Shown: piece by piece, positions 35,158 through 44,294 of the stretch
Layout: each line of letters opens with the position of its first letter
Numbering within the stretch: position 1 is the stretch's first letter
Assembly (NCBI RefSeq): GCF_039641995.1
Contig: NZ_CP087714.1
Coordinates: 1,839,523 to 1,903,522, forward strand
From: Geoglobus acetivorans
Lineage (GTDB): Archaea; Halobacteriota; Archaeoglobi; Archaeoglobales; Archaeoglobaceae
Direction: 5' to 3'
DNA length: 64,000 bases
Made by a program: the position numbers and the translations under genes
Notes under the pieces: generated by a model
Seen by the model: the letters and a program-made list of their open reading frames with translations, nothing else
The model's database searches: none
Told to the model about the DNA's origin: nothing

Positions 35158-36426
35158 ATGAGAGCCTCAGTCGCCACTCTGAAAAACCCCGAAAGCAGAG
35201 AGATTGGGCGGAAGGAAATCTCTTTCAAAAACGCCATTTTTAAAAGCGCAGGTCACGCTTACTGGAAAACGATCATTGCAGATGAATCAAAAATCGTGAG
35301 AAAGGACAGGCTCGAAGTCATCAGGATTAAAGAAATAGAGCTTCCTCAGAAAAGCACCATTGCGCCACTGTCAATTTTCAGACATGCTTACGGAACGACC
35401 ATTGATGTTCTCACTGACGAAATCAGAAAAATTGAGGAAGTCAGGAGAATCAGATACGCATACTTTTACGGAATAGATTATGGAGAGATTGAGCCGGGCG
35501 ACATCATAGGAGTCATAAAGGTTTATCCAATTAATGTCGGAAGCATGGAAAAAATTGAGTACCTGAAGCCACCCGAGACCAGACCAAAGCTCGAAAAAAT
35601 TCAGGGCAGTGTTGTGTACAAGGAAGGAGATCTCGTTTACAGGAAGAGAGTCACCATTGAGGAACCCTGGTATTCAAGATGGCACATCGGGGAATGGAGA
35701 ATGCTCGTCTCAGATGAGGATGTCTCGCTTGAACCCGGCAACGGCAGGATGATAAAAATCAGGCCGGTGGAGATACCGAAAAACACAATCCCCGTGCCAT
35801 TATACGGTCACCGACATCCTCTGGGGACTATAATCGACGTTTACTCTCCGGGAAGGCCCAGAAGGATTGAGGAGAGAAAGCTCATTACCGGCGTGTATTT
35901 CCTTCCCGCAGAAGGGGGCGAAATCAGGAAGGGAGACGTCATAGGTGTCCTGAACCTGTACACGGTGTCCATAGGTGAGATGTTCGATAAGGTCGTCCCA
36001 TTCCTGAACGAAAAGGTCAGGGGCAATGTGGTGGTCAGGGCGAACAGCGGCCTTAGAAGAATCGAATTCGAACACACACCGTTCCTGTTCAGGAGAAGCA
36101 GCATAGGGTACCTGAAACCAATTATAAGTGCAGAAACCAAGACCATTCGGGCCAACAGGCCTGAAAGAATTCTGCTCGAAAAGATAGACATTCCAGCCGG
36201 TTCAGTTATTCAACCAATGGGCGGAAGGGGGCACGCTTACGGGATAACAATAGATGTGGAGCTTGAAGCCCAGAGGTTCGTCGAGGAGGACAGAGTTGTC
36301 GATTCGGCAATAATAATATCGCCATACGATGGTGAGATCCTCAGAGGAGATATGATTGGTGTTCTGATGCAGTATCAGATAACGCCCCTAACCTCTCCCG
36401 AACTGTTTGTGAGGAAATATGGCTGA
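35158..36426 (+). CDS. Triple DUF22-repeat protein, unknown function
   Basis: The 422 aa protein consists of three similar units of about 130-140 residues. Each ends with a matching pair of motifs: HAYGTTIDV / GDIIGVIKVYPINVG, HPLGTIIDV / GDVIGVLNLYTVSIG and HAYGITIDV / GDMIGVLMQYQITPL. I assign these to DUF22, an archaeal family of unknown function best known from Archaeoglobus and methanogens. It is soluble, beta-rich and very basic and acidic in alternation. A TTTTTAATGTTTAATT stretch upstream supplies a TATA box. The gene is divergent from the C/D sRNA and ccm genes. Confidence 0.75.
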   Translation: MRASVATLKNPESREIGRKEISFKNAIFKSAGHAYWKTIIADESKIVRKDRLEVIRIKEIELPQKSTIAPLSIFRHAYGTTIDVLTDEIRKIEEVRRIRYAYFYGIDYGEIEPGDIIGVIKVYPINVGSMEKIEYLKPPETRPKLEKIQGSVVYKEGDLVYRKRVTIEEPWYSRWHIGEWRMLVSDEDVSLEPGNGRMIKIRPVEIPKNTIPVPLYGHRHPLGTIIDVYSPGRPRRIEERKLITGVYFLPAEGGEIRKGDVIGVLNLYTVSIGEMFDKVVPFLNEKVRGNVVVRANSGLRRIEFEHTPFLFRRSSIGYLKPIISAETKTIRANRPERILLEKIDIPAGSVIQPMGGRGHAYGITIDVELEAQRFVEEDRVVDSAIIISPYDGEILRGDMIGVLMQYQITPLTSPELFVRKYG

Positions 36427-36490
36427 TTGACGGGGCAAGGATAAAATATTTAAATAGACCTGCCTATCCAGAGCATCAGGAGGTGTCACT

Positions 36491-36871
36491 GTGATCTTTC
36501 AGGGTAGAAGTAAGAGAAAATACACGGGAAAGCTGTACAAGAGGTTCAGGAAGAAGAGAAAGTATGAACTTGGAAGAGAATATGTTGAAGCGCTGATAGG
36601 AGAGAGAAAAATCAAGAAGATAAGGGTCAGAGGAGGTAACTGCAAGATAAGGATATACAAGGACAGATATGCGAACGTTTACATTCCGGCAGAGAAAAAG
36701 GTCGTCAAGGCAGAAATAAAGAGGGTTCTGGAAAACAAGGCCCACATCCACTTCGCCAGAAGGAACGTGCTTACAAAGGGTGCGGTAATCGAAACGTCAG
36801 TGGGCAAAGCAGTAATCACCAGCAGACCCGGCCAGGATGGTGTTATAAACGCTGTTCTTGTTGAGGAATAA
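36491..36871 (+). CDS. rps8e: Small-subunit ribosomal protein eS8 (S8e)
   Basis: The 126 aa protein matches archaeal eS8: QGRSKRKYTGKLYKRFRKKRKYELGRE at the N-terminus, IRVRGGNCKIRIYK in the middle and FARRNVLTKGAVIETSVGKAVITSRPGQDGVINAVLV at the end. The start is GTG, with AGGAGGTG seven bases upstream and a TATA box AAATATTTAAATAG at about 36446-36458. It is a single gene here, not in a ribosomal operon. Confidence 0.96.
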   Translation: MIFQGRSKRKYTGKLYKRFRKKRKYELGREYVEALIGERKIKKIRVRGGNCKIRIYKDRYANVYIPAEKKVVKAEIKRVLENKAHIHFARRNVLTKGAVIETSVGKAVITSRPGQDGVINAVLVEE

Positions 36872-37022
36872 TTTTTTATTAAAAATCCTTACAAATTCTG
36901 CCTTTTTTAAAAATATTCCCTTTTCCTGCCTCCAAACCAGATTTAAAGAGAAAATTATTAATATTTGTTCAAACACCATTCAGTAAATTTCCGGTTTGGT
37001 GAATTGGCTGGAGGTGATTGTT

Positions 37023-39002
37023 TTGGAGGCTCCAACAAGAGAACTGCTCTGGGGAATCGGGAAATCACTGCCTTATTACATCCATTACACACTGTTTCTG
37101 ATTGCAACGCTGATCTTTCTGGTGGGAGTATACAGGTGGTACAGGATACTCAAAATCGCCAGAAACGATGAGGACAGACTCGATAACCTCGGAAAAAGAA
37201 TCTGGTACACCTTAAGAGACGGATTCCTGTTCGTCAGACTGTACATCAGAGAATCCCAGATGGGTCTGATGCACATCCTGATACTGTGGGGTTTCATAGT
37301 GCTCACCATAGGGACGCTTATCCTGACAGTAGCGGCGGATATAAACTCGTCCTTCTTCAGGGGAACATTCTATCTTATTCACGAAGCACTGATGGACCTT
37401 GCGGGTCTTGCTCTCCTGTTTGGACTGATCATCGCCATTGTAAACAGATATTCCACAAAGCCGAGCAGATTTTCAAAGGCATGGCCCTACGCAAAGGATG
37501 ATGGTGCCGTACTTCTGCTCCTGCTCACGATAACCGTTCTGGGATTTGCTGTTGAGGCAATAAGGATTGCAAGTGGTACACCCGCCTACACTGCTATTAT
37601 AGGAGAGGCTATTGCAAAGCTCCTTCCCTACGATCTGGGGCTATACAGAACGCTCTGGAGTGTTCACTCACTGCTCGCACTGCTTTTCATAGCCCTCATA
37701 CCCTATACAAAGCTCGCACATGTTATTGCAGCACCGCTCAACATTCTGACCAGAAGTGAAAGGGGTGCTGCCGCAAGGACTGTCGAAGACGAGGAGTACA
37801 TGGGAGCGATAGAGCCAGGAGACCTGCAGTGGAGAGACATCCTCTCAAGCCTGGCTTGCATGAGGTGCGGGAGATGCCAGGACATGTGTCCGGCTGCCAG
37901 CTCAGGCACGACACTCTCGCCAATGTTTCTGATGCAGAACCTCAGAAAGACACTCAACGATAACTTCGACATGCTCGGCAGGCCCAAGAAGGAGGATGTT
38001 CTGCTTCTCGATAATGTTCTCGACATGGAGGCAGTGTGGGCGTGCACAACATGCAGAGCCTGCATGGAGATGTGTCCTATCTACATCGAGCAGATGGAAA
38101 TCATAGGCGAGATGAGGAGGGGCATTGTAGAGAGCGGAGAAGCACCACCAGACATCAGAGACTTCCTGACAAACGTCCAGAAGCAGAAGAACCCGTGGGG
38201 AGAGGCGAAATACAAGAGAGATGCCTGGGCCAAAGATCTCGATGTTCCGAGAACGAAGGATGCTGAATTCGAATGGCTATGGTGGGTTGGCTGCGGACAT
38301 GCCTTCGACAACAGGAACAAGGTTGTTGCAAAGAAGCTTGTAAGAATTCTCAACGAGATAGGAGTCAGCTATGCCATACTCGGTAGGGAAGAGGGTTGCT
38401 GTGGAAACGACGTGAGGAGGGTCGGAGAAGAGGGTCTCTTCCAGGTGCTAAAAGAAGAGAACGTGGCCGCATTTGAGAAATACGGTGTTGAGAAGCTCTT
38501 TGCCACCTCACCACACTGTTACAACACATTCAGGAACGAGTATGAAAACGTGGAGGCGAAGTTCATTCTCGAAATAATACACGATGCCATAAAGGAAGGC
38601 AGGCTGAAGCTGAGACATCCGGTGAACAAACGGGTTACCTTCCACGATCCGTGCTACCTCGGAAGATATAACGGCATGTACGAACTGCCAAGGGAGATCC
38701 TGAAGTCAATTCCGGGACTCGAGCTTGTTGAAATGGAAAGGAACAGAGAGAAGGCATTCTGCTGCGGTGGTGGGGGTGGTAACCTCGTCAGAGAGTATCC
38801 GGGAGACGACAGGCCCAACAACATAAGAGCAAGAGAGGCGGGAGAGACTGGCGCAGAGGTTCTCGCCGTCGCATGCCCGTTCTGCATGATAATGCTTGAA
38901 GATGGAGTTAAAATGGAGAAGCTGGACGAGAGGATGGCAGTGATGGACGTGATTGAGCTTGTGTACGAGTCCGCTTTCGGGCCTGAAGAGGAAGAGCAGT
39001 AA
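37023..39002 (+). CDS. HdrD-like Fe-S oxidoreductase fused to NarI-type cytochrome b (ETF:menaquinone oxidoreductase-like)
   Basis: The protein of about 659 aa has an N-terminal membrane part with about five helices (15-270) containing His residues typical of a NarI-like dihaem cytochrome b. Two 4Fe-4S motifs follow (CMRCGRCQDMCP; CTTCRACMEMCP), then two CCG domains (EGCCGNDVRR and FCCGGGGGN with upstream Cys) that bind a noncubane cluster in HdrB/D. Similar proteins in syntrophs and Archaeoglobus are proposed to pass electrons from beta-oxidation through ETF to menaquinone. I chose TTG 37023 because GGAGGTGAT (37010-37018) stands four bases before it; TTG 36996 would bury that site. Confidence 0.88.
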   Translation: MEAPTRELLWGIGKSLPYYIHYTLFLIATLIFLVGVYRWYRILKIARNDEDRLDNLGKRIWYTLRDGFLFVRLYIRESQMGLMHILILWGFIVLTIGTLILTVAADINSSFFRGTFYLIHEALMDLAGLALLFGLIIAIVNRYSTKPSRFSKAWPYAKDDGAVLLLLLTITVLGFAVEAIRIASGTPAYTAIIGEAIAKLLPYDLGLYRTLWSVHSLLALLFIALIPYTKLAHVIAAPLNILTRSERGAAARTVEDEEYMGAIEPGDLQWRDILSSLACMRCGRCQDMCPAASSGTTLSPMFLMQNLRKTLNDNFDMLGRPKKEDVLLLDNVLDMEAVWACTTCRACMEMCPIYIEQMEIIGEMRRGIVESGEAPPDIRDFLTNVQKQKNPWGEAKYKRDAWAKDLDVPRTKDAEFEWLWWVGCGHAFDNRNKVVAKKLVRILNEIGVSYAILGREEGCCGNDVRRVGEEGLFQVLKEENVAAFEKYGVEKLFATSPHCYNTFRNEYENVEAKFILEIIHDAIKEGRLKLRHPVNKRVTFHDPCYLGRYNGMYELPREILKSIPGLELVEMERNREKAFCCGGGGGNLVREYPGDDRPNNIRAREAGETGAEVLAVACPFCMIMLEDGVKMEKLDERMAVMDVIELVYESAFGPEEEEQ

Positions 39003-39026
39003 ACCCCTCTATTTTTAATTTTCGAA

Positions 39027-41309
39027 TCACGGGTAGTAAACAAAATCCCTGACCTCCTCAAAAACAGAAATGTCAGGCTTTCTTTTAACTCCCGAAAGAA
39101 CTTTTCTTATTGCATCTATGGCACCGAACCTGTTAAGCGGTTGATTGTTGTTACCGCACTGGTAGCTGTACGTGCATTTCGGACATCCGTCCACTCTTCC
39201 ACATTCACAGTTCTCAAGGACACTAAGGGAAATCTCCATTGCCCTCCCAAGTCTCGAAAACAGCAGCTTGCTCACCCCATTACCACCTTCGCTCGCATCA
39301 TAGACGAAAATAAAACCATCCGGTGTAGAGACTCCTCCGAGATTGCTGCTTCCTCCGCCTGTGATTGCGTCACTCGCATCTATAAGCACATGCTCAAGAG
39401 CGTGAAAAGAGCCCGCATAATAATCCTCGTAATCCATTTTTTCCGGAAACGGTGCAGCAAACAGGAATCCCTTTGTTCGGAAGGAATAGCTAACCGGTTT
39501 CTCAAGATACCTGACGGTCTTTTTGCTGTCGTCATAGGGATTCTTCAGAATGTAGCCGGTTACGAATATTGTAACCTCAAGGTCGCAGTAATGGGCATCA
39601 ATTGGCTCAGAAGTGCTTTCGAGAGTCCGTATAAGCCGAGGGGTAGCTGAATACATGGGGGTTGTGATCAGCACATCGTCAAACTCCTCCACATACGCCT
39701 CAAGATTTGCCAGATTCAGCTCGAGAACACGGTATTTCTTCCTGTTGTGAATGAAGACACCGCCAGGGTGAAGTTCCCTAACAGCAATGGGAAGAACTCG
39801 TTCTCCAATGAATCTCTCTCCATGGTATATCTTCACAGACTTTCCAGCACCTCTGAGGCTGAAGTCACGCTTCACATCGCCTGAGAAAAGAAAACCGCCT
39901 CCATCAATGAGCAATCCGTTTTCCACCATTCTGTCAACAACCGGATCATCGATCTCATCCCTCGTAAGGGGCATTTCCATGGCCATTGAAAGTATGTGAT
40001 GTTCCTTAACCAGCTCGTTGTCCCGTTCAGCATAACAGAGTGCTTTTTCCCTGAAGTATTCCTCAGGATTTTTTCTGTAGTAGTTGGATATCGTATCTTC
40101 TTCCCTGAGTATCAGTATCCCCGTACCTTTCCTCCTTCTGCCGGCTCTCCCAATTCTCTGCAGGAAGTTCGAAAACGGGACAGGCTCACTGATCACAACA
40201 TCAACATCGCCGATGTCTATGCCGAGCTCGAGCGTGGATGTTGACACCAGCACTCTTATCCTGCCAGTTCTGAAGTCTGACTCTATCCTCCTTTTCAGAT
40301 CAGCAGGCAGTCCAGATTTGTGAACGTATGCCCTTAGGCCCTCTCTTTCCAGAATCCATGCAAGGGTCTCAACGCTCCTGTAACTGTTGCCGAATATGAG
40401 TACCTTTCTGTCCTTCAGCCTCCTCAGAATCTCCACCACAGTTCTGTAGAAGTTGCCATAAAACATTATGAAATTCAGCTCACCAGTCCTCACGTTCTCA
40501 GAAATTACCTCAAAATCTCTCTCGAAAAGGATTTTCCCGAACTCACCGGGATTGTCTATGGTCGCCGAACTTGCAATTATCTGGGGATTGCAGAACCGCT
40601 CTATTCTTTTCACAAGCCAGTATATATTAGACCCAAAATATCCCGAATAGCTGTGCAGTTCGTCGAAAACCATAATTTTGACACGCTCAACAAATCTCCG
40701 GAATGCAGGGGTGTTTCTCAAATGATAGTCAATCATGTCAGGATTGGTCAGGATTATGTCTGCATCACCAGCAAGAACGAGCCTCCTGCTCACCCTGTCC
40801 GAGTCGCCGTGGAAATCCGCAACAGTGAGACTCATTGACCCTGCATAGTATCTCGCCTTCTCGAGCTGGTCCCTGATGAGAGCCTTTGTTGGGTAAATCA
40901 CCATGGCCTTGCCACCGTCACTGGCTATTCTTTCAATGAGCGGAATCAGAAATGCCTCTGTTTTTCCGGTTCCGGTGGGGGCCGTGATTATTACATCCCT
41001 GCCAGCCAGTATCCTTTCAATCGCCTCGTACTGAAATCTGAAAAGTTTTTCAATTCCTCTGAGTTCAAGAGCTTTTTTCAGATTTTCTGAAATATCGAGT
41101 CTGTCCAGCTCCGCATCAGGCCTGTAATTCCCGGAAAATCTTCTGAAAAGAACTACCTCACAGTCAGTGGTAAAAAGGGGTTTTAATTCCCCATCCTGGC
41201 AGAATTTCTCAAATATCTCAAGATTTCTCTGCCTTACACTCTTTTTTGTGCATACACACCTGCTTTTGAGCCTTCCACATTTGGGGCAGAAGTATTCGTT
41301 AGCTTCCAT
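39027..41309 (-). CDS. DEAD/DEAH-box helicase with C-terminal DUF1998 (MrfA-like)
   Basis: The product of about 760 aa starts with a zinc-ribbon-like CPKCGRLKSRCVC, followed by helicase motifs: Q-like FRYQYEAI, Walker A APTGTGKTEAF, motif II FDELHSY, SSATIDN, and the second RecA domain with VSTSTLELGIDIGDVD and QRIGRAGRRR. The C-terminal DUF1998 region has four Cys (CECGRVDGCPKCTYSYQCG). Bacterial MrfA, of this build, repairs mitomycin C damage. The gene begins inside the end of an arsR gene, an odd partner, suggesting stress-linked expression. Confidence 0.88.
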   Translation of the reverse strand: MEANEYFCPKCGRLKSRCVCTKKSVRQRNLEIFEKFCQDGELKPLFTTDCEVVLFRRFSGNYRPDAELDRLDISENLKKALELRGIEKLFRFQYEAIERILAGRDVIITAPTGTGKTEAFLIPLIERIASDGGKAMVIYPTKALIRDQLEKARYYAGSMSLTVADFHGDSDRVSRRLVLAGDADIILTNPDMIDYHLRNTPAFRRFVERVKIMVFDELHSYSGYFGSNIYWLVKRIERFCNPQIIASSATIDNPGEFGKILFERDFEVISENVRTGELNFIMFYGNFYRTVVEILRRLKDRKVLIFGNSYRSVETLAWILEREGLRAYVHKSGLPADLKRRIESDFRTGRIRVLVSTSTLELGIDIGDVDVVISEPVPFSNFLQRIGRAGRRRKGTGILILREEDTISNYYRKNPEEYFREKALCYAERDNELVKEHHILSMAMEMPLTRDEIDDPVVDRMVENGLLIDGGGFLFSGDVKRDFSLRGAGKSVKIYHGERFIGERVLPIAVRELHPGGVFIHNRKKYRVLELNLANLEAYVEEFDDVLITTPMYSATPRLIRTLESTSEPIDAHYCDLEVTIFVTGYILKNPYDDSKKTVRYLEKPVSYSFRTKGFLFAAPFPEKMDYEDYYAGSFHALEHVLIDASDAITGGGSSNLGGVSTPDGFIFVYDASEGGNGVSKLLFSRLGRAMEISLSVLENCECGRVDGCPKCTYSYQCGNNNQPLNRFGAIDAIRKVLSGVKRKPDISVFEEVRDFVYYP

Positions 41310-41682
41310 CAGCAAGCACTGCGAGTATCTGTTTTACTCTTTTGTCCTTGATTGAATATATTCTGTACTTTCCGTTCTGCCTTTCCTCAACTATCCTGGC
41401 AGACTTCAGCTTGCTCAGATGGTGGCTGACGAGCGTTTGCTGCTGGCCGAGAATTTCCGAAATTGCACAGACACACATGTCGACATGTGATAAAATCTTC
41501 AGTATCTGAAGTCTCAGAGGGTTTCCAAGAACTTTCAGGAAGTTCGAATGCTCTCTCAGCTCTTCATCCGTGTAAAGCTCCAGGGTCCCCTCATAATCAC
41601 ACTTGCAGTAGTAGTCATATGCCTCGTCCTTATCCTCAAGCTTCTTTCTTTTGAATTCTGAGTAATCAAATTCATAGGGCAT
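41299..41682 (-). CDS. ArsR-family metal- or redox-responsive repressor
   Basis: This 127 aa winged-helix protein has the ArsR core LGNPLRLQILKILSHVDMCVCAISEILGQQQTLVSHHLSKLKSARIV with a CVC motif in the metal-sensing helix, plus a Cys pair (YYCKCDYE) in an N-terminal extension. Both Cys sets could bind a thiophilic metal or arsenite. The mRNA is probably leaderless: a TATA box lies about 25 nt upstream of the ATG, and a 15-bp palindrome between them is a likely autoregulatory operator. It is co-transcribed with the DUF1998 helicase. Confidence 0.88.
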   Translation of the reverse strand: MPYEFDYSEFKRKKLEDKDEAYDYYCKCDYEGTLELYTDEELREHSNFLKVLGNPLRLQILKILSHVDMCVCAISEILGQQQTLVSHHLSKLKSARIVEERQNGKYRIYSIKDKRVKQILAVLADGS

Positions 41683-41687
41683 GTTTG

Positions 41688-41713
41688 TTACAACTATTGT
41701 AAACTTATAAAAT
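41688..41713 (-). promoter_or_regulatory. Promoter and operator of the first arsR gene
   Basis: TTACAA-CTA-TTGTAA (41688-41702) is a perfect 15-bp palindrome starting six bases before the ATG. Next to it, TTTTATAAG (41703-41711 on the minus strand) is the TATA box. The operator thus covers the expected transcription start, so bound ArsR would block initiation. Confidence 0.65.
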
Positions 41714-41769
41714 TAACGCAGTTAATGCAAATGGATGCAAAAAACATAATGAAAAATGAGTCAAAAAAT

Positions 41770-43833
41770 TTACCTCAAAATCCTCATCGCGTTCAGAACC
41801 GCGATGAGGGCAACGCCAACGTCCGCAAAGACAGCTTCCCACATCGTTGCACTTCCGGCAATTCCCAGACCTATGAACGCCAGCTTCACGCCGAGAGCAA
41901 GAACAATGTTCTGCCACACAATCTTCCTCGTTTTCCTTGCGGTTCTGATGCCCTTGGGAAGTTTTGACGGCTTATCGTCCATTATGACAACGTCAGCCGT
42001 TTCTATGGCCGCATCACTGCCGAGCGCACCCATCGCAACGCCCACATCGGCTCTCGCAAGCACTGGCGCATCATTTATGCCATCGCCGACGAAAACAATC
42101 CTGTCGTCAGGTGCCTTTAGTTTTTCAAGCTCTTCAATTACTTTCACCTTGTCCTCCGGCAGAAGCTCTGCATAATAATCATCCAGACCTATCTCCCTGG
42201 CAACTTCAGCTGCAACTTCCCTGCTGTCCCCGGTAACCATCACCACCTTTTTGACTCCAAGCTGTTTGAGTTCCCGGACAGCACGTGCCGCATCTTCCTT
42301 TACCTCATCCGAGATGACCAGGTATCCCGCATAGGTTCCGTTTACAATGACGTGTGCAACAGTCCCGCCAACCCGGCAGGTGTCATGCTCAATGCTGAAC
42401 CTGTGAAGGAGCCTGTCGTTTCCAACCATCACCTCAGTGCCATCAATTCTCGCCCTCACACCATGCCCGGCAATCTCCTCATATTCCACAATCTCAGCTT
42501 CATTGATCTCTTTACCGAACGCTTCGATTATTGCCCTTGCAATTGGATGGTTCGAATGCGCCTCTGCAAGAGCTGCAAACCTGACTATCTCCTCTTCCGT
42601 AAATCCGTTTCTGGTCTCAATTCTCGTAACCCTGAACACACCCTTGGTCAGTGTTCCGGTCTTATCGAAGGCAACTATCGTGGATTTGCTCAAAGCATCC
42701 AGGAAGTTTGAACCCTTGACCAGTATTCCGTCCTTGGCAGCTCTGCCAATACCTCCAAAGTATCCGAGAGGTATGGACAGGACGAGGGCACAGGGGCACG
42801 ATATCACGAGAAGCACCAGAGCCCGGTATATCCATTTGGAAAACGGATCCCCGAAGACGAGCGGTGGAATCACAGCTATGAGCACAGCAAGTCCCACAAC
42901 CGCCGGGGTGTAATACCTGGCAAATCTTGTGATGAACTTTTCAGTCTTTGCCTTTCTGGCCGATGCGTTTTCAACGAGCTCCAGCACCCTCGATATCGTG
43001 GATTCCCGAAGCTCTTTGGTAACCTTCACCTTGAGAACGCCGCTGAGATTCAGCATCCCTGAGAGAATTTCATCCCCGGCCCTAACACCCCTCGGAATGC
43101 TCTCTCCTGTCAGTGCTGACGTATCCACTGTTGATTCGCCTTCCAGGACAACGCCGTCAACAGGCACCCTCTCTCCGGGTTTTATGAGAATCACATCCCC
43201 CGCCCTGAGGTCCTCTGGCTTCACCTGGATTACTCCGGCACCCCTAACCAGGTTTGCATATTCAGCCTTCAGGGCAAGCAGGGATTTTATGGAACGTCTT
43301 GACCTGTTCACTGCAAGGTCCTGGAAAAACTCACCGACCACGTAAAACAGCATCACACCAACAGCCTCAGGATACTCCCTGATGGCAAACGCTCCGAGGG
43401 TGGCAATAGCTATGAGAAAGTTCTCGTCAAAAACGTTACCTCTGATCGAGTTGACAGCGGCATTTCTGAGGATTTTCCAGCCAACCAGCAGGTAGCTGAC
43501 CACAAATATCCCGAAAACAAAGTTATTGTCGAGGTCGTAGTAATACCTGAGCACGATTCCGATACCGAAAAGCACAAGAGACGGGACTATGAAGTAGAGC
43601 CGATTCAGAGCGTTTTCGCCATCGTTGTGCTGGTGCTCGTCAGCATCTACAACTTCTATGTCAGGCTCAACCCTTTTGACGATCTCCTTTGCCTTTTCAG
43701 CATCACCATCCACCATCATTTCTTTCGTTGCAAAGTTCACCATCACGTAATCAAATCCCTCTTTTTTCAGCTCCTCTTCGATTTTGGCAGCACAGCTTGC
43801 ACAGTCCAGATTTTTGAGCCTGTATCTCTTCAA
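41770..43833 (-). CDS. P1B-type heavy-metal-exporting ATPase (Zn/Cd/Pb class)
   Basis: The 687 aa pump has an N-terminal HMA domain (LDCASCAAKIEEEL), the transmembrane metal site CPC in ISCPCALVLS, the phosphorylation site DKTGTLTKG, the HP motif (SNHPIARAI), the actuator TGES, and GDGINDAPVLARADVG. The end of the membrane domain (MWEAVFADVGVALIAVLN) is typical of ZntA/CadA-type Zn/Cd/Pb exporters. A His/Asp segment (DADEHQHNDGE) follows the HMA domain and could also bind metal. It overlaps the upstream arsR stop, so the pair is a metal-resistance operon. Confidence 0.93.
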   Translation of the reverse strand: MKRYRLKNLDCASCAAKIEEELKKEGFDYVMVNFATKEMMVDGDAEKAKEIVKRVEPDIEVVDADEHQHNDGENALNRLYFIVPSLVLFGIGIVLRYYYDLDNNFVFGIFVVSYLLVGWKILRNAAVNSIRGNVFDENFLIAIATLGAFAIREYPEAVGVMLFYVVGEFFQDLAVNRSRRSIKSLLALKAEYANLVRGAGVIQVKPEDLRAGDVILIKPGERVPVDGVVLEGESTVDTSALTGESIPRGVRAGDEILSGMLNLSGVLKVKVTKELRESTISRVLELVENASARKAKTEKFITRFARYYTPAVVGLAVLIAVIPPLVFGDPFSKWIYRALVLLVISCPCALVLSIPLGYFGGIGRAAKDGILVKGSNFLDALSKSTIVAFDKTGTLTKGVFRVTRIETRNGFTEEEIVRFAALAEAHSNHPIARAIIEAFGKEINEAEIVEYEEIAGHGVRARIDGTEVMVGNDRLLHRFSIEHDTCRVGGTVAHVIVNGTYAGYLVISDEVKEDAARAVRELKQLGVKKVVMVTGDSREVAAEVAREIGLDDYYAELLPEDKVKVIEELEKLKAPDDRIVFVGDGINDAPVLARADVGVAMGALGSDAAIETADVVIMDDKPSKLPKGIRTARKTRKIVWQNIVLALGVKLAFIGLGIAGSATMWEAVFADVGVALIAVLNAMRILR

Positions 43834-44201
43834 GGACTCACCTCCATACCCTCTGCAACATGCTCAATGGCAATTCTCAGGATGTTCGCAACATGCTCAT
43901 CATCCAGGCTGTAATACACGTTCCTCCCCTCTCTGCGATACTTCACGAGTTTTTTATCCCTCAAAACCCTCAGCTGATGAGAAACTGCAGAAACTGAAAG
44001 TCCTGTTATGGCAGACAGATCACACGTGCACAGTTCGTGTTTTGAAAGAGCAATCAGAATTTTTATTCTTGTGGAATCGGCGAAAGCTTCAAGGAATTCG
44101 GCAAGTTCAATAACCATATCGTCTGCAGGAAGGGACGAAACCACTCTGTCCAGGTATTCTCCAGTTTTCCCACCCTCACACACAGGAGCTTTCTTTTCCA
44201 T
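43830..44201 (-). CDS. ArsR/CadC-like metal-sensing repressor
   Basis: The protein of about 123 aa has the ArsR fold with the metal-box helix SKHELCTCDLSAITGLSVSAVSHQLRVLRDKKLVKYRREGRNVYY (note ELCTCDLS, the ELCVCDLA-type site of CadC/ArsR). An extra Cys lies near the N-terminus (APVCEGG). It precedes and overlaps the Zn/Cd-type ATPase gene. ATG 44201 is preferred over TTG 44219 because a TATA box sits about 27 nt upstream and the operator overlaps it. Confidence 0.92.
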   Translation of the reverse strand: MEKKAPVCEGGKTGEYLDRVVSSLPADDMVIELAEFLEAFADSTRIKILIALSKHELCTCDLSAITGLSVSAVSHQLRVLRDKKLVKYRREGRNVYYSLDDEHVANILRIAIEHVAEGMEVSP

Positions 44202-44236
44202 ATTTGAACAATTGCTCAAATATCATATAAATTTTC
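44200..44236 (-). promoter_or_regulatory. Promoter and SmtB/CadC-type operator of the metal-efflux operon
   Basis: A 24-bp inverted repeat spans 44200-44223 with only one mismatched pair; its halves are ATATTTGA and TCAAATAT around ACAATTGC. The TGAACA half-site resembles known SmtB/CadC operators. The TATA box (AAATTTATATG, about 44224-44234 on the minus strand) adjoins it. Its overlap with the start codon suggests a leaderless, self-repressed message. Confidence 0.7.
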
Positions 44237-44252
44237 CGGAGTATTTCCGGAG
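44233..44252. repeat. TTTCCGGAG direct repeat between divergent promoters
   Basis: TTTCCGGAG occurs at 44233-44241 and 44244-44252, an 11-bp period that puts both copies on one face of the helix. It lies between the metal-efflux promoter and the rfcL TATA-like box (about 44264-44273). Confidence 0.45.
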
Positions 44253-44294
44253 AGACCAAACCCTTATTATATCTCATGAAGCAATTTTGGATGA

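Noticed and set aside
36996..37022. Upstream TTG/GTG starts for the HdrD-like protein
   Set aside because: They would place the strong GGAGGTGAT site inside the coding region, whereas TTG 37023 is correctly spaced from it.
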